Below, piece by piece: positions 38,535 through 47,343 of a stretch of 64,000 nt of DNA. The DNA is from Vibrio sp. B1FLJ16 (GTDB taxonomy: Bacteria; Pseudomonadota; Gammaproteobacteria; Enterobacterales; Vibrionaceae), in contig NZ_HG992749.1 of NCBI RefSeq assembly GCF_905175385.1, positions 1,550,001 through 1,614,000 of the forward strand, in the 5' to 3' direction. The notes below the pieces were generated by a model, which saw only the letters and a program-made list of their open reading frames with translations, made no database searches and had not been told where the DNA came from. The translations under genes were made by a program, and so were the position numbers. Each line of letters begins with the position of its first letter. The first letter of the stretch is position 1.

Positions 38535-39573
38535 TCGCTTTCGCTCCTTTGCCATCTTCTACCTGTGCTTTATGCTCCTCTCCCATTGCCTGCTGAGATT
38601 TCACCTCTTCGTACCAAAGATCGTGATGCTCTTTAGCCCAGGTCTCATCAACTTCACCTGTGACCATACCCTCTAGCGCACCTTCCATACCGAACAGACC
38701 AATATAGATGTGGAAGACAAATCCACAAATAAGAATCAGCGCTGATATTGCATGGATGAGGTTGGACAATTCCATATCACGGCGAGTTTGATCGAAGATA
38801 GGGAAATCCAAAACCAAACCACTCGCAGCCGTGATTGCACCGACGAAAATCAACAGCCAGTAAACTGCTTTTTCACCTCCGTTGGAGAATCCCGCTGAAG
38901 GGTGAGTACCTTTGTGCTTACCGACCATGCCACCCATTTTCATAAACCAACGTACGTCGGTCATATTCGGGATAGATTTACGCCACCACTTAAGCAAGAT
39001 CAGAATGAGTAAGATAAAGAACAGCGGCCCCATGTAATTGTGATACTGCTTGGCCAACATCACGATAAAGCCCCAGAACTCTGTTGGTACATACGGTTTA
39101 AGGAAATGCTTACCGTAAACCAGCATTAATCCGCTGAATGCAAGCGTTAAAAAGGTAAACGCCATAGACCAGTGAAGAGCTCGATCCAAACGAGACCAAC
39201 GTTTCATGGTTTTGCCCGTACGCGGCTTACTCAACATCAGCGGCCCTACAAAGATATAAGCCAACACGACCAACGCAATGCTACCGAAAATAGCAATCGC
39301 ACCGGCTGGTGACATCCATTTTTCTTTGAGAATGTACCAAGTCTCTCCAGGTTTACTGATTAGCACACCATGCTCTGCCGATTGGGATGTGGTGTACCCC
39401 GACTCCCCTTGCCTGAGTTGACGCCAGAAATCCGCACCTGCAAGTTGCGTCATCTCCTGCTGTGCCACTTCAGAAGCTTTATCTTCTGCAGAAGCTGGTA
39501 TAGAGAAAGTCAGCAGTAATGCTGTCATTATTGACAGCATTACCAGAGACGCACGTTTAAGTGTGTTTAACAT
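38518..39573 (-). CDS. Formate dehydrogenase cytochrome b556 (gamma) subunit
   Basis: 351 aa: signal-like N terminus, a periplasmic segment, then cytochrome b helices with His ligands (LDRALHWSMAFTFL, YHNYMGPLFF, LIHAISALILICGFVFHIYIG). It anchors the enzyme and passes electrons to quinone. The extended N-terminal region (residues 1-85) is characteristic of the FdhC form found in Vibrio and Shewanella. 14 bp after the iron-sulfur subunit gene, behind AAGGAGAGG. Confidence 0.92.
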   Translation of the reverse strand: MLNTLKRASLVMLSIMTALLLTFSIPASAEDKASEVAQQEMTQLAGADFWRQLRQGESGYTTSQSAEHGVLISKPGETWYILKEKWMSPAGAIAIFGSIALVVLAYIFVGPLMLSKPRTGKTMKRWSRLDRALHWSMAFTFLTLAFSGLMLVYGKHFLKPYVPTEFWGFIVMLAKQYHNYMGPLFFILLILILLKWWRKSIPNMTDVRWFMKMGGMVGKHKGTHPSAGFSNGGEKAVYWLLIFVGAITAASGLVLDFPIFDQTRRDMELSNLIHAISALILICGFVFHIYIGLFGMEGALEGMVTGEVDETWAKEHHDLWYEEVKSQQAMGEEHKAQVEDGKGAKANEQTS

Positions 39574-39587
39574 GAGCCTCTCCTTAC

Positions 39588-40196
39588 TTAGCTTTTTGTT
39601 GCATCGTAAGAAAGATCATTTCCGTCTGTCCAACCTGCATTCTTAGCGCCACGCTCTACCACACGCTGACGGAAAATATCGGACACCTTGTTTGCGTCAC
39701 CTGCTAACAGAGCTTTTGTTGAACATAGTTCTGCACACATAGGTAGTTTGCCTTCAGAAATGCGGTTTGCACCGTATTTTAAACGCTCCTCTTCTGAACC
39801 TGACTCAGTCTCCGGCCCACCGGCACAGAAGGTACATTTATCCATTTTGCCACGCTCGCCAAACGCTTCCTGTTTAGGGAACTGAGGTGCACCAAATGGA
39901 CAGGCAAACAGACAATACCCACAACCGATACAAAGATCTTTGTTGTGAAGTACAATGCCATCTTCTGTATGCTCAAAGCAATCTGCCGGACAAACTGCCA
40001 TACAAGGCGCGTCAGTACAGTGCATACAAGCGACAGAAATTGAGTTCTCACCCGCTTCACCATCATTAAGGGTGACAACGCGGCGGCGCTGAATACCCCA
40101 CTCAAGAGCATCATCGTTTTCGTTCTTACATGCAGTAACACAGCCGTTACACTCGATACAGCGTTTGGTGTCACATAGAAATTTCATTCGTGCCAT
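39588..40196 (-). CDS. Formate dehydrogenase iron-sulfur (beta) subunit
   Basis: 202-aa ferredoxin-type protein with four cysteine clusters for [4Fe-4S] centres (CDTKRCIECNGCVTACKNE, CMHCTDAPCMAVCP, CIGCGYCLFACP, CTFC...CAELC). It relays electrons from the catalytic subunit to cytochrome b. No signal peptide, so it is probably exported with the Tat-dependent alpha subunit. Confidence 0.94.
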   Translation of the reverse strand: MARMKFLCDTKRCIECNGCVTACKNENDDALEWGIQRRRVVTLNDGEAGENSISVACMHCTDAPCMAVCPADCFEHTEDGIVLHNKDLCIGCGYCLFACPFGAPQFPKQEAFGERGKMDKCTFCAGGPETESGSEEERLKYGANRISEGKLPMCAELCSTKALLAGDANKVSDIFRQRVVERGAKNAGWTDGNDLSYDATKS

Positions 40197-40207
40197 TTTC
40201 AGACTCC

Positions 40208-43063
40208 TTACGCTTTACGAATGTTACATAGAGTTACTTTGGTTTCCTGCATTAAGGTAACCGGATCGTAACCGTACGTGGTTGCTGTGTTTGCAGATTC
40301 ACCACTAACATAAGGCTGTGTGCCTTCAGGGTATTTAGGGCGAAGATCTTTACCTTCAAATTCACCACCAAAGTGGAACGGAATGAAGGCCAACCCTGGT
40401 TTAACACGACGTGTTACCATCGCTTTAACCTTAATACGTCCCTTCTCTGCACCTTCAACCCAAACATCATCACCGTCTTTGAAGCCAAGGTCATTTGCGT
40501 CTTTAGGGTTCACTTCTACAAACATCTCTTGTTGAAGTTCTGCAAGCCAAGGGTTTGAACGTGTTTCGTCACCACCACCTTCGTACTCAACTAAGCGTCC
40601 GGAAGTAAGAACTATCGGGTACTCACCGGATTTATCCTGATCCTGAATTGACTTGTACAGCGTCGGAACACGGAAAATCGCGTCTTTGTCGTCCCATGTT
40701 GGATAATCAGTGACAAGGTCACGTCTTGGTGTGTATAGAGGCTCACGATGAAGCGGTACACGGTCTGGGAAAGTCCAGACAATCGCTCGCGCTTTCGCGT
40801 TACCAAATGGCATACAGCCGTGTGCAATTGCTACGCGCTGAATACCGCCGGATAAGTCGGTTTTCCAGTTTTTACCCTCAGCGGCAACTTTCTCTTCCGC
40901 AGTCAGGTCATCCCACCATCCAAGCTGCTTGATTAGCTTATCAGTAAACTCTGGATAGCCATCTTTGATGTCGCTTCCTTTCGAGTAGCTGTCTTCAGCC
41001 AGAAGGCTCTTACCCTCAAACTCCACACCAAAGCGCGTACGGAAAGTACCGCCACCTTCAGCAACCGTCTTAGAGGTATCGTACAGAATGTGAGTGCCAG
41101 GGTGAGCCATTTCTGGAGTGCCCCAACACGGCCAAGGTAGACCGTAGGTCTCGCCATTGATTGGACCACCTTCCGCCTCAAGCGTGGTTTTGTGGAATGT
41201 ATGCCAGTTTTGCTGATGCGCTTTAAGACGCTCTGGGCTTTGACCTGTGTAACCGATAGTCCACATGCCTTTGTTGAACTCACGGGTAAGATCTTCAATC
41301 AAAGGTTGGTTATTTTCTACACTGATGTTTTTGAACAGTACGTCATCGAAACCAAGTTTTTTCGATAGCAGGTACATGATTTCATGGTCAGGTTTCGACT
41401 CAAATAATGGTTCAATAACCTGATCACGCCATTGCAGAGAACGGTTTGAAGCAGTAACACTACCGTAAGTTTCAAACTGAGTCGTCGCCGGCAACAGGTA
41501 TACGCCATCAGTACGATCGTTCATTACCGCGGCAACGGTCGGATAAGGATCGACGATGACCATCATATCCAGTTTTTCCATCGCCTTTTTCATCTCAACA
41601 CCACGGGTTTGAGAGTTTACGGCGTGTCCCCAATAGAACATAGCGCGGATGTTTTCACGCTGACGAATGTTGTCTTTGTTTTCTAAAACACCATCAATCC
41701 AACGAGATACTGGAATACCGGCACTGTTCATTGGTTTCTGACCACCATACTCGGTGTCATCAAAACGTGCTTTGATCCACTCGTAGTCGATGTCCCAAAC
41801 TTTTGCCCAGTGACGCCAAGAACCTTCTGCCAATCCGTAATAGCCTGGTAGCGTATCAGCAAGAACACCAAGGTCAGTTGCACCCTGCACGTTATCATGG
41901 CCACGGAAAATGTTCGCACCGCCACCGGATTTACCGATGTTGCCCAGTGCAAGTTCCAGAACACAGTATGCACGGGTATTGTTGTTACCAGTGGTGTGCT
42001 GAGTACCACCCATACACCAGATAACACAACCCGGACGGTTTTCAGATAGCAGTTTAGCTGTTTGGTAAACGTCTTCTTCACTGACACCACTAACGCGTTC
42101 AACTTCAGACGGTGTCCACTTCGCGACTTCAGCACGGATTTCGTCCATACCAAATACACGCTGACGAATAAACTCTTTGTCTTCCCACTCATTTTCAAAA
42201 ATGTGCCATAACACGCCCCAGATGAATGCAACGTCAGAACCTGGGCGTAGAGATACATAGTGATCGGCTTTTGCTGCTGTGCGCGTACGACGAGGATCAG
42301 CAACAACGATCTTACAATTGCTTTTCTCTTTAGCGATAAGAATGTGCTGCATCGCTACAGGGTGAGCTTCGGCAGGGTTAGAACCAATAAACAGCATCGA
42401 TTTTGAATTATGCATGTCATTGAAAGAGTTCGTCATTGCACCGTAACCCCATGTGTTTGCTACACCGGCTACGGTTGTTGAGTGACAAATACGCGCCTGG
42501 TGGTCAACGTTATTCGTGCCCCAAAGTGACGCCATTTTACGGAACAAGTACGCCTGCTCATTACTGTGCTTCGCACTACCTAAGAAATAAACCGAATCAG
42601 GACCTGACTCTTTACGAATATCGAGCACCTTATTACCGATTTCTTCAATCGCTTCGTCCCAAGACAGCTTTTTCCACTTACCGTTTTCCAGTTTCATCGG
42701 GTATTTCAGGCGACGTTCACCGTGGCCGTGTTCACGCAGTGCCGCACCTTTAGCACAGTGTCCACCAGCGTTAAACGGGTGGTCGAAAGCAGGCTCCTGG
42801 CCTGTCCAGACACCGTTTTGTACTTCAGCATAAATACCGCAGCCCACCGAGCAGTGAGAGCAGATCGTACGCTTCACTTCGGTTTTTGCATCAGGGTCTA
42901 CCGCTTTAGCTTGTGCTTTTTTCATCATGCCCGGTGCAAACAGACTCGCACCGACCACTGCGCCACCAGCGGCGATTGATGTGTTTTTCATGAACGCACG
43001 GCGTGATACACCAAGCTGATTAGTTTCTTTGCTCACACTGTCGGAGCGTTTGACAAGTTTCAT
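40208..43063 (-). CDS. Formate dehydrogenase catalytic (alpha) subunit, cysteine type
   Basis: 951-aa bis-MGD oxidoreductase with a Tat signal (GVSRRAFMKNTSIAAGG). A [4Fe-4S] cluster is formed by Cys68, Cys71, Cys75 and Cys103 (CSHCSVGC and GGHCAKG). The metal ligand is Cys193 in QARICHSTTVAG, so it does not use selenocysteine. It oxidizes periplasmic formate to CO2. The C-terminal molybdopterin-binding domain is present (LTSGRLVEYEGGGDETRSN). The metal may be Mo or W; the nearby tungstate-type transporter favours W as an option (inference). Confidence 0.95.
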   Translation of the reverse strand: MKLVKRSDSVSKETNQLGVSRRAFMKNTSIAAGGAVVGASLFAPGMMKKAQAKAVDPDAKTEVKRTICSHCSVGCGIYAEVQNGVWTGQEPAFDHPFNAGGHCAKGAALREHGHGERRLKYPMKLENGKWKKLSWDEAIEEIGNKVLDIRKESGPDSVYFLGSAKHSNEQAYLFRKMASLWGTNNVDHQARICHSTTVAGVANTWGYGAMTNSFNDMHNSKSMLFIGSNPAEAHPVAMQHILIAKEKSNCKIVVADPRRTRTAAKADHYVSLRPGSDVAFIWGVLWHIFENEWEDKEFIRQRVFGMDEIRAEVAKWTPSEVERVSGVSEEDVYQTAKLLSENRPGCVIWCMGGTQHTTGNNNTRAYCVLELALGNIGKSGGGANIFRGHDNVQGATDLGVLADTLPGYYGLAEGSWRHWAKVWDIDYEWIKARFDDTEYGGQKPMNSAGIPVSRWIDGVLENKDNIRQRENIRAMFYWGHAVNSQTRGVEMKKAMEKLDMMVIVDPYPTVAAVMNDRTDGVYLLPATTQFETYGSVTASNRSLQWRDQVIEPLFESKPDHEIMYLLSKKLGFDDVLFKNISVENNQPLIEDLTREFNKGMWTIGYTGQSPERLKAHQQNWHTFHKTTLEAEGGPINGETYGLPWPCWGTPEMAHPGTHILYDTSKTVAEGGGTFRTRFGVEFEGKSLLAEDSYSKGSDIKDGYPEFTDKLIKQLGWWDDLTAEEKVAAEGKNWKTDLSGGIQRVAIAHGCMPFGNAKARAIVWTFPDRVPLHREPLYTPRRDLVTDYPTWDDKDAIFRVPTLYKSIQDQDKSGEYPIVLTSGRLVEYEGGGDETRSNPWLAELQQEMFVEVNPKDANDLGFKDGDDVWVEGAEKGRIKVKAMVTRRVKPGLAFIPFHFGGEFEGKDLRPKYPEGTQPYVSGESANTATTYGYDPVTLMQETKVTLCNIRKA

Positions 43064-43073
43064 CCTTTATCTC

Positions 43074-43277
43074 CTATAGTGTGTCGTAGTAATCACGAAT
43101 GTGCTGAGTTTCACGATAGCCTTTCGTCTTCTCATCTTTTTCTGAAGACACTGCCGATTCTGCAGCATTGGCCACTTTTGTGGTTCCAGCTACGACTGCA
43201 CCTGCTACGGCAGCGGTTGTGAAGCCTTTCAATAGCTCCCTGCGGCTTGGGTTTATTACTTTGTTATCTTTCATCAT
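43074..43277 (-). CDS. Twin-arginine formate dehydrogenase region protein
   Basis: 67 aa with a Tat motif (PSRRELLKGF) and hydrophobic core, then a short soluble tail (GYRETQHIRDYYDTL). This small protein is characteristic of fdh operons with DUF3305/3306 and sits 10 bp before the alpha-subunit gene. Either ATG of the MM pair can start. Role probably in assembly or as a small subunit; not known. Confidence 0.85.
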   Translation of the reverse strand: MMKDNKVINPSRRELLKGFTTAAVAGAVVAGTTKVANAAESAVSSEKDEKTKGYRETQHIRDYYDTL

Positions 43278-43347
43278 TGCTTCCTTACCTTCCGGTAGAT
43301 CTGAGGAGGTTCATGCCTCTCTATCGATATGATTAAGTACTGCTCGA

Positions 43348-43974
43348 TTAGTCGTAATCGGTGACGTTTTTCACATCAATTTTTAATTTGGCTTTACTGC
43401 TTTTGGTATTCTCACTGAATCGAACTTGTTCCAGCGTTAAAAATGCCTCACAAAGTTGTGCGACTGGTTTATAAAAATCTGCGCTCTCAGCATTTACCAG
43501 CTGATGATTAAACGCGCTAAACCAAGGTGAAATATGTTTGTTAAACACGGCTTGTTGCAGCCTTTCCTCTTCACTTGTGAGCATGGACATCACTTCACAA
43601 AGTGCGGAAATATGATCTTCTGGCTCCTTAACGTTTTCTTCACGTTCAATGCCTAACAATTCAAGATCGTGGCGAATATCTGCTAGTGGTTTTTCCATCA
43701 TGGAGCCAGTTCGATGCCATGATGCAAAGGGTAAAACTTCACCACGGCCGATACCGATGAAAAGATTCTGATATTCGTCATCAAGCGCTTCACGTTCAGC
43801 TTGAACAGCGGCTTGCCTAACTGAGATCCATGCTTGTTGCATCGCACTTACTGAAGGTTCAACCTCCAGTGTCTTAAGAAAATCCAACATTTCTTCACTA
43901 GGTGCACTGCGGAAAAGTGCCGATAGAATCAGATAAATTTCAGTTCTCAGTGTCTGCTCTTGCTGTTTTTCCAC
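43348..43974 (-). CDS. TorD-family chaperone for the formate dehydrogenase
   Basis: 208-aa all-helical protein with TorD/DmsD features: EYQNLFIGIGRGEVLPFASWHRTG and EDHISALCEVMSMLTSEEE, followed by HISPWFSAFNHQLVNAE. Such chaperones bind the Tat signal of the molybdoenzyme and aid cofactor insertion. It starts with GTG behind AGGAG and lies 9 bp after the ferredoxin gene. Confidence 0.9.
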   Translation of the reverse strand: MEKQQEQTLRTEIYLILSALFRSAPSEEMLDFLKTLEVEPSVSAMQQAWISVRQAAVQAEREALDDEYQNLFIGIGRGEVLPFASWHRTGSMMEKPLADIRHDLELLGIEREENVKEPEDHISALCEVMSMLTSEEERLQQAVFNKHISPWFSAFNHQLVNAESADFYKPVAQLCEAFLTLEQVRFSENTKSSKAKLKIDVKNVTDYD

Positions 43975-43983
43975 CGTAGGCTC

Positions 43984-45660
43984 CTAATATTTAAGTTGTT
44001 TTAATGGATCATTAGCCATCGACTCGAACATATCGACAACACGGCAGTCTTCACACATAGCGATACGGTTGATAGCGGCTTCGTCTGAGAAGTGAGAATG
44101 ACCACGCAGTTTATTCTGCAACATATCGATCATGGATTTAGGCGCGAAAGGTTTATGACAACGTAGGCACTCCGCAGCCTTTTCCTCATGAATTACGACC
44201 GCTTTCTGACGTTCTTCTTTCACCCAGTTCATACGTGGTGACAAAGTAAGAACGTTTTCAGGACATGCCTTCTCACATAAGCCACATTGAACACAGTCTT
44301 GCTCAACAAACTTAAGTGACGGAGATTTTCCATCGGTATGCAGGGCGCGAGTCGGACATACCGCTACACAACTCATGCACAACGTACAGTCTTTGCTTTC
44401 ACAAGAAACAGAACCGTATGGCGCATTGACTGGTAGTTCGACAATGTTGTCGACAGGAATACGTGAAGCAGACAGTGCATCCAAAGCGGTAAATAATCGC
44501 TGACGTTTATTACCCTGTAACTCACCTAACGCTAAGTCGAATGAATCTGTACATATTGTTGGCGCGCCCTCACGGAGTGACTCCAGATACAGAATATCGA
44601 TAGTTTCTTTTGCGATACCCAGTTGCGCTAGCAGCTCTTGAGCAATACCAACTTCACTGTTCAATACTCTCAGAATGGTTGGCGGCATAAAACGCGAGGC
44701 AGCAAACAGAACTTGAGTAGCGCCATTGACCAGTGCCGCAAACCAGGTATCAATACCAATTGAAGGCAGTTCCTCTACTACAATCGGAATGATATTCTCT
44801 GGCAGAGCTTTAAGTGCCATTACGTTGTATGTCTCATGACGTGAACTGCAAATCAGGACGATAGGATCGACGCCACCTGCTTTCTCATAATTAGCCAGCG
44901 TACGTTCGATGAATTTTTGCGTATCTTCAGGATCTGGAAGCGCATAGTGAATAGCTTCAGTAGGACAAGCGGTTGCACAGGTACCAACGCCCTGGCAAAG
45001 ATATGGATTTATCTCAATACGATGTCCTGTTTTGTCACTGCCTTCACTGGATAATGCCCCTGCCGGACAGGCATCTACGCAACGCTCGCAGCCTTTAACG
45101 CCTCGCGAACTGTGCGCACATAAATCCGTATTCAAGCGGAAGAATTTTGGTTTATCGAATGTACCCATAAGCGTTGGTATCTCTTCCAGCGCTTCTGCTA
45201 ATTTTGGATAACCTCGCCCTACCGGATAGTAGCCAGGTACTGGTACCTCTTCAGACATACAACTGTTAAGGCACAGGTCAAGAACGACATCAAAACAATC
45301 ACTATTGATGGCAATTTTCGCAAGATTGTTCACCGAGCCATTATTTTCGATAAAAACTTCAAAAGTACCCAGGAACCCTGAGACCTGAACAGAGTTGGCA
45401 TAATACAGTTCTGAGTTGGTGCCCGTCGCTCCATCTGTAGAGAGCAGCGTAAGGCTATTCATTTGTGGTAATTGAGCTGCTGCGCTTTCTATTATTGCTG
45501 TCGGACCAACAATTAACGTATTACCACAGCTCTCGTAACTCACCGTTGGCGGAATTAAATTTGTTAACTCAACAGTATTTTCAAACGCATATAACCTTGC
45601 TTCACCGTTTTTACTGGACGTCGTTTGCTTTAATAATTGTTTCAACATGCTTGTTTCCAT
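43984..45660 (-). CDS. Multi-cluster 4Fe-4S ferredoxin-like protein of the fdh operon
   Basis: 558-aa soluble protein with four ferredoxin clusters (GCERCVDACP, CQGVGTCATACP, CTLCMSCVAVCP, CVQCGLCEKACP). A C-terminal two-CxxC zinc-like tail (CLRCHKPF ... CEDC) follows. First gene of the operon, next to the TorD-type chaperone; homologues occur with fdh genes in Shewanella and Vibrio. An electron-transfer or maturation role is likely but unproven. ATG 45660 is listed; ATG 45648, behind GGAAAC, is a reasonable alternative. Confidence 0.88.
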   Translation of the reverse strand: METSMLKQLLKQTTSSKNGEARLYAFENTVELTNLIPPTVSYESCGNTLIVGPTAIIESAAAQLPQMNSLTLLSTDGATGTNSELYYANSVQVSGFLGTFEVFIENNGSVNNLAKIAINSDCFDVVLDLCLNSCMSEEVPVPGYYPVGRGYPKLAEALEEIPTLMGTFDKPKFFRLNTDLCAHSSRGVKGCERCVDACPAGALSSEGSDKTGHRIEINPYLCQGVGTCATACPTEAIHYALPDPEDTQKFIERTLANYEKAGGVDPIVLICSSRHETYNVMALKALPENIIPIVVEELPSIGIDTWFAALVNGATQVLFAASRFMPPTILRVLNSEVGIAQELLAQLGIAKETIDILYLESLREGAPTICTDSFDLALGELQGNKRQRLFTALDALSASRIPVDNIVELPVNAPYGSVSCESKDCTLCMSCVAVCPTRALHTDGKSPSLKFVEQDCVQCGLCEKACPENVLTLSPRMNWVKEERQKAVVIHEEKAAECLRCHKPFAPKSMIDMLQNKLRGHSHFSDEAAINRIAMCEDCRVVDMFESMANDPLKQLKY

Positions 45661-45817
45661 TAGTTAACATGGATAATTGTCCATCTTTCATTGTAGTTAG
45701 CGCCGTAGATTTTGCTGATTAAACTATAAATGAGCTCTTGTTTTGGGAGCTCGACACAGAACCTAAAGCCAAGGCTTCCGGCTGAAACATACAATCAGTT
45801 GGTATTGACAACCAAAT

Positions 45818-45834
45818 AGCAAAGGATGTGCCAA
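45818..45834 (-). promoter_or_regulatory. Sigma54 promoter of the formate dehydrogenase operon
   Basis: Minus strand TTGGCACATCCTTTGCT, an exact match to TTGGCAC-N5-TTGCT with GG/GC 10 bp apart, about 160 bp before the first gene. Confidence 0.9.
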
Positions 45835-45895
45835 CTTAAAAATTCAATCAATTCATGCATTTAAATTAAATCAGGATGATTTTGGTCAATAAAAA

Positions 45896-45926
45896 AGCCG
45901 AGCGAGACAATTTGTCCCACTCGGCT
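45896..45926 (-). terminator. Terminator of the DUF3305-DUF3306 unit
   Basis: Minus strand stem AGCCGAGTGGGACAA / TTGTCTCGCTCGGCT followed by TTTTTT. The hairpin centre includes the dyad described separately at 45904-45918. Confidence 0.9.
45904..45918. promoter_or_regulatory. Candidate activator site upstream of the fdh promoter
   Basis: GAGACAATTTGTCCC fits GRGACA-N3-TGTNCC, the dyad found twice before the sigma54 regulator gene. It is 70-84 bp upstream of the -24 element, a usual enhancer distance. A weaker copy, TAGTCAAAATGTACC, is at 45938-45952. Confidence 0.5.
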
Positions 45927-45951
45927 CATTGAGTGTTTAGTCAAAATGTAC

Positions 45952-46551
45952 CTATTTTTGATCTGGTCTATTTTGTCCTATCAGTTCAGGGGCTGTATTT
46001 AATTCCGAAGTATCCGTATTAGTGGTAACTGTATTTTCATACAGTTCGTTATCAGGTTCGGGGATTTCTTTACCTTCCCGTGCAGAATCGATAAGACCTT
46101 TGCTCTCTGGTTCGTCTTCAGCCTGAATGGCATGCCGTTCTTGCACTTGTTCTTCTTCAGATTTGTCTTTTATCCAATCACGCAGTGTATCAGCCACCCC
46201 TTCAGAGAGTGATTTCAGATTACTGTAATCGTCATCATAATCGTCCAAGCCATCCCGAACATTAAACTCTTCGGATAAGAACAACTTGCGTAACGCAGCT
46301 TTTTTTACACTTTCGGATGCTTCTGAGACCAGTAAACTCGCTATCGACATCTCTTCCGTGTTTTCCACTTTAGAGGATGGATCTGATTCAGTATCAACAG
46401 CTGGAGTTGAATCTTCAACCTGCACGGCTTGAGGATGACTATCTTCAAGAATCAACTCAGGATCGTTAGTTAGCTGCTCTTCGTCTTGCTGGCCCAAGGT
46501 TCGCTCTAGTTTACGTTGCGACCAGCGGTTTAAAAAAGAACTAGTTGCCAT
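45952..46551 (-). CDS. DUF3306 protein
   Basis: 199 aa starting at ATG 46551 (MATSSFLNRWSQRKLE, the family N terminus), 10 bp inside the DUF3305 gene's end. Mostly acidic and low-complexity, with a conserved central block (AALRKLFLSEEFNVRDGLDDYDDDY). Found with DUF3305 and fdh clusters; presumed maturation role, mechanism unknown. Followed by a strong terminator. Confidence 0.9.
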   Translation of the reverse strand: MATSSFLNRWSQRKLERTLGQQDEEQLTNDPELILEDSHPQAVQVEDSTPAVDTESDPSSKVENTEEMSIASLLVSEASESVKKAALRKLFLSEEFNVRDGLDDYDDDYSNLKSLSEGVADTLRDWIKDKSEEEQVQERHAIQAEDEPESKGLIDSAREGKEIPEPDNELYENTVTTNTDTSELNTAPELIGQNRPDQK

Positions 46552-47008
46552 TTGATCGACCCGCACCCTTACGTTTCTTACGTTTTATTTCTAACATTTC
46601 TCCGTGACGCCCGATGAAAGCCTCCATCCATGCCTGGACAGGTAAAGGCATGTTATTAGACAAGACCAGGTTATCACTATCCATATACCGCGCAGCGACA
46701 GCTTGTGATGCGGTAATTAGCTGTATAACTGGTTTTTCAACGGAGTCGAGGTTATCCATAACAAGGAAGAGTTTTGGGTTTTGGGAGCTAAGATTAAATC
46801 GATAATCTGTTCGCTCATCTCTGTGAAGTTGCAGCAGGCATACATCCGGCGTGTCCTCATTCGGGACAAGCTGAAAACCTGTTAACTGCCATTGGGTAGT
46901 AACCCAAATTCCTGTTGCAATTTCGTGCTCAACCAGCTCTACACCAATCGGCCACGAATCCTCTGTCTTCTCGTATTGGTTTTTAATTTCTTTAATATTG
47001 TGTGACAT
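46541..47008 (-). CDS. DUF3305 protein
   Basis: 155 aa with the family block WPIGVELVEHEIATGIWVTTQWQLTG and a basic C-terminal tail (KRKKRKGAG). Encoded with DUF3306 in an overlapping pair upstream of formate dehydrogenase operons. Presumed accessory function; biochemistry unknown. A sigma54-like promoter lies about 92 bp upstream. Confidence 0.9.
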   Translation of the reverse strand: MSHNIKEIKNQYEKTEDSWPIGVELVEHEIATGIWVTTQWQLTGFQLVPNEDTPDVCLLQLHRDERTDYRFNLSSQNPKLFLVMDNLDSVEKPVIQLITASQAVAARYMDSDNLVLSNNMPLPVQAWMEAFIGRHGEMLEIKRKKRKGAGRSNGN

Positions 47009-47099
47009 AACTCATCCAATTCACTTCTCTTAGTCTTGTGGCAACAAAGATATTGTGACCTTTTGTTTTGAATCTGCTTTAGACAATTTAGCTTTAGTA

Positions 47100-47116
47100 A
47101 GCAATAAACACGCCAG
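47100..47116 (-). promoter_or_regulatory. Sigma54-like promoter of the DUF3305-DUF3306 unit
   Basis: Minus strand CTGGCGTGTTTATTGCT: the -12 TTGCT and 10-bp GG/GC spacing are exact, with two mismatches in the -24 block. About 92 bp before the DUF3305 start. Confidence 0.55.
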
Positions 47117-47257
47117 GGCAATTTGATGTATAGCGCTATAATCCCTCTATTATCAAATTAGTTGATAATTAAGTTTATTAAAGTGCCATTGATGCGAACT
47201 CTGAGCTTTTACTCCGATTTGAGTCAAAGGTTCACATTTTTTGTCTCAACCACTATG

Positions 47258-47274
47258 TTGGAATGAGATTTGCT
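47258..47274 (+). promoter_or_regulatory. Sigma54-like promoter of fdhD
   Basis: TTGGAATGAGATTTGCT: exact -12 block and GG/GC spacing, two mismatches in the -24 block. About 70 bp before the fdhD start. Confidence 0.6.
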
Positions 47275-47343
47275 GTACAAAATGAGTAAAACTTAGAAAA
47301 TCTTTGCGGAGTTCATTACTCCCTCACTGATTAGGACAAGCAT

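Larger units (their letters stand above)
47009..47343. other. Divergent promoter region between DUF3305 and fdhD
   Basis: 335 bp with sigma54-like elements facing both ways (47100-47116 minus, 47258-47274 plus) and a GGTTCACA...TGTCTCAACC dyad at 47229-47251. No gene seen. Confidence 0.65.

Noticed and set aside
40208..43063. Selenocysteine formate dehydrogenase
   Set aside because: The active-site codon encodes Cys193 in RICHSTT and no in-frame UGA occurs.
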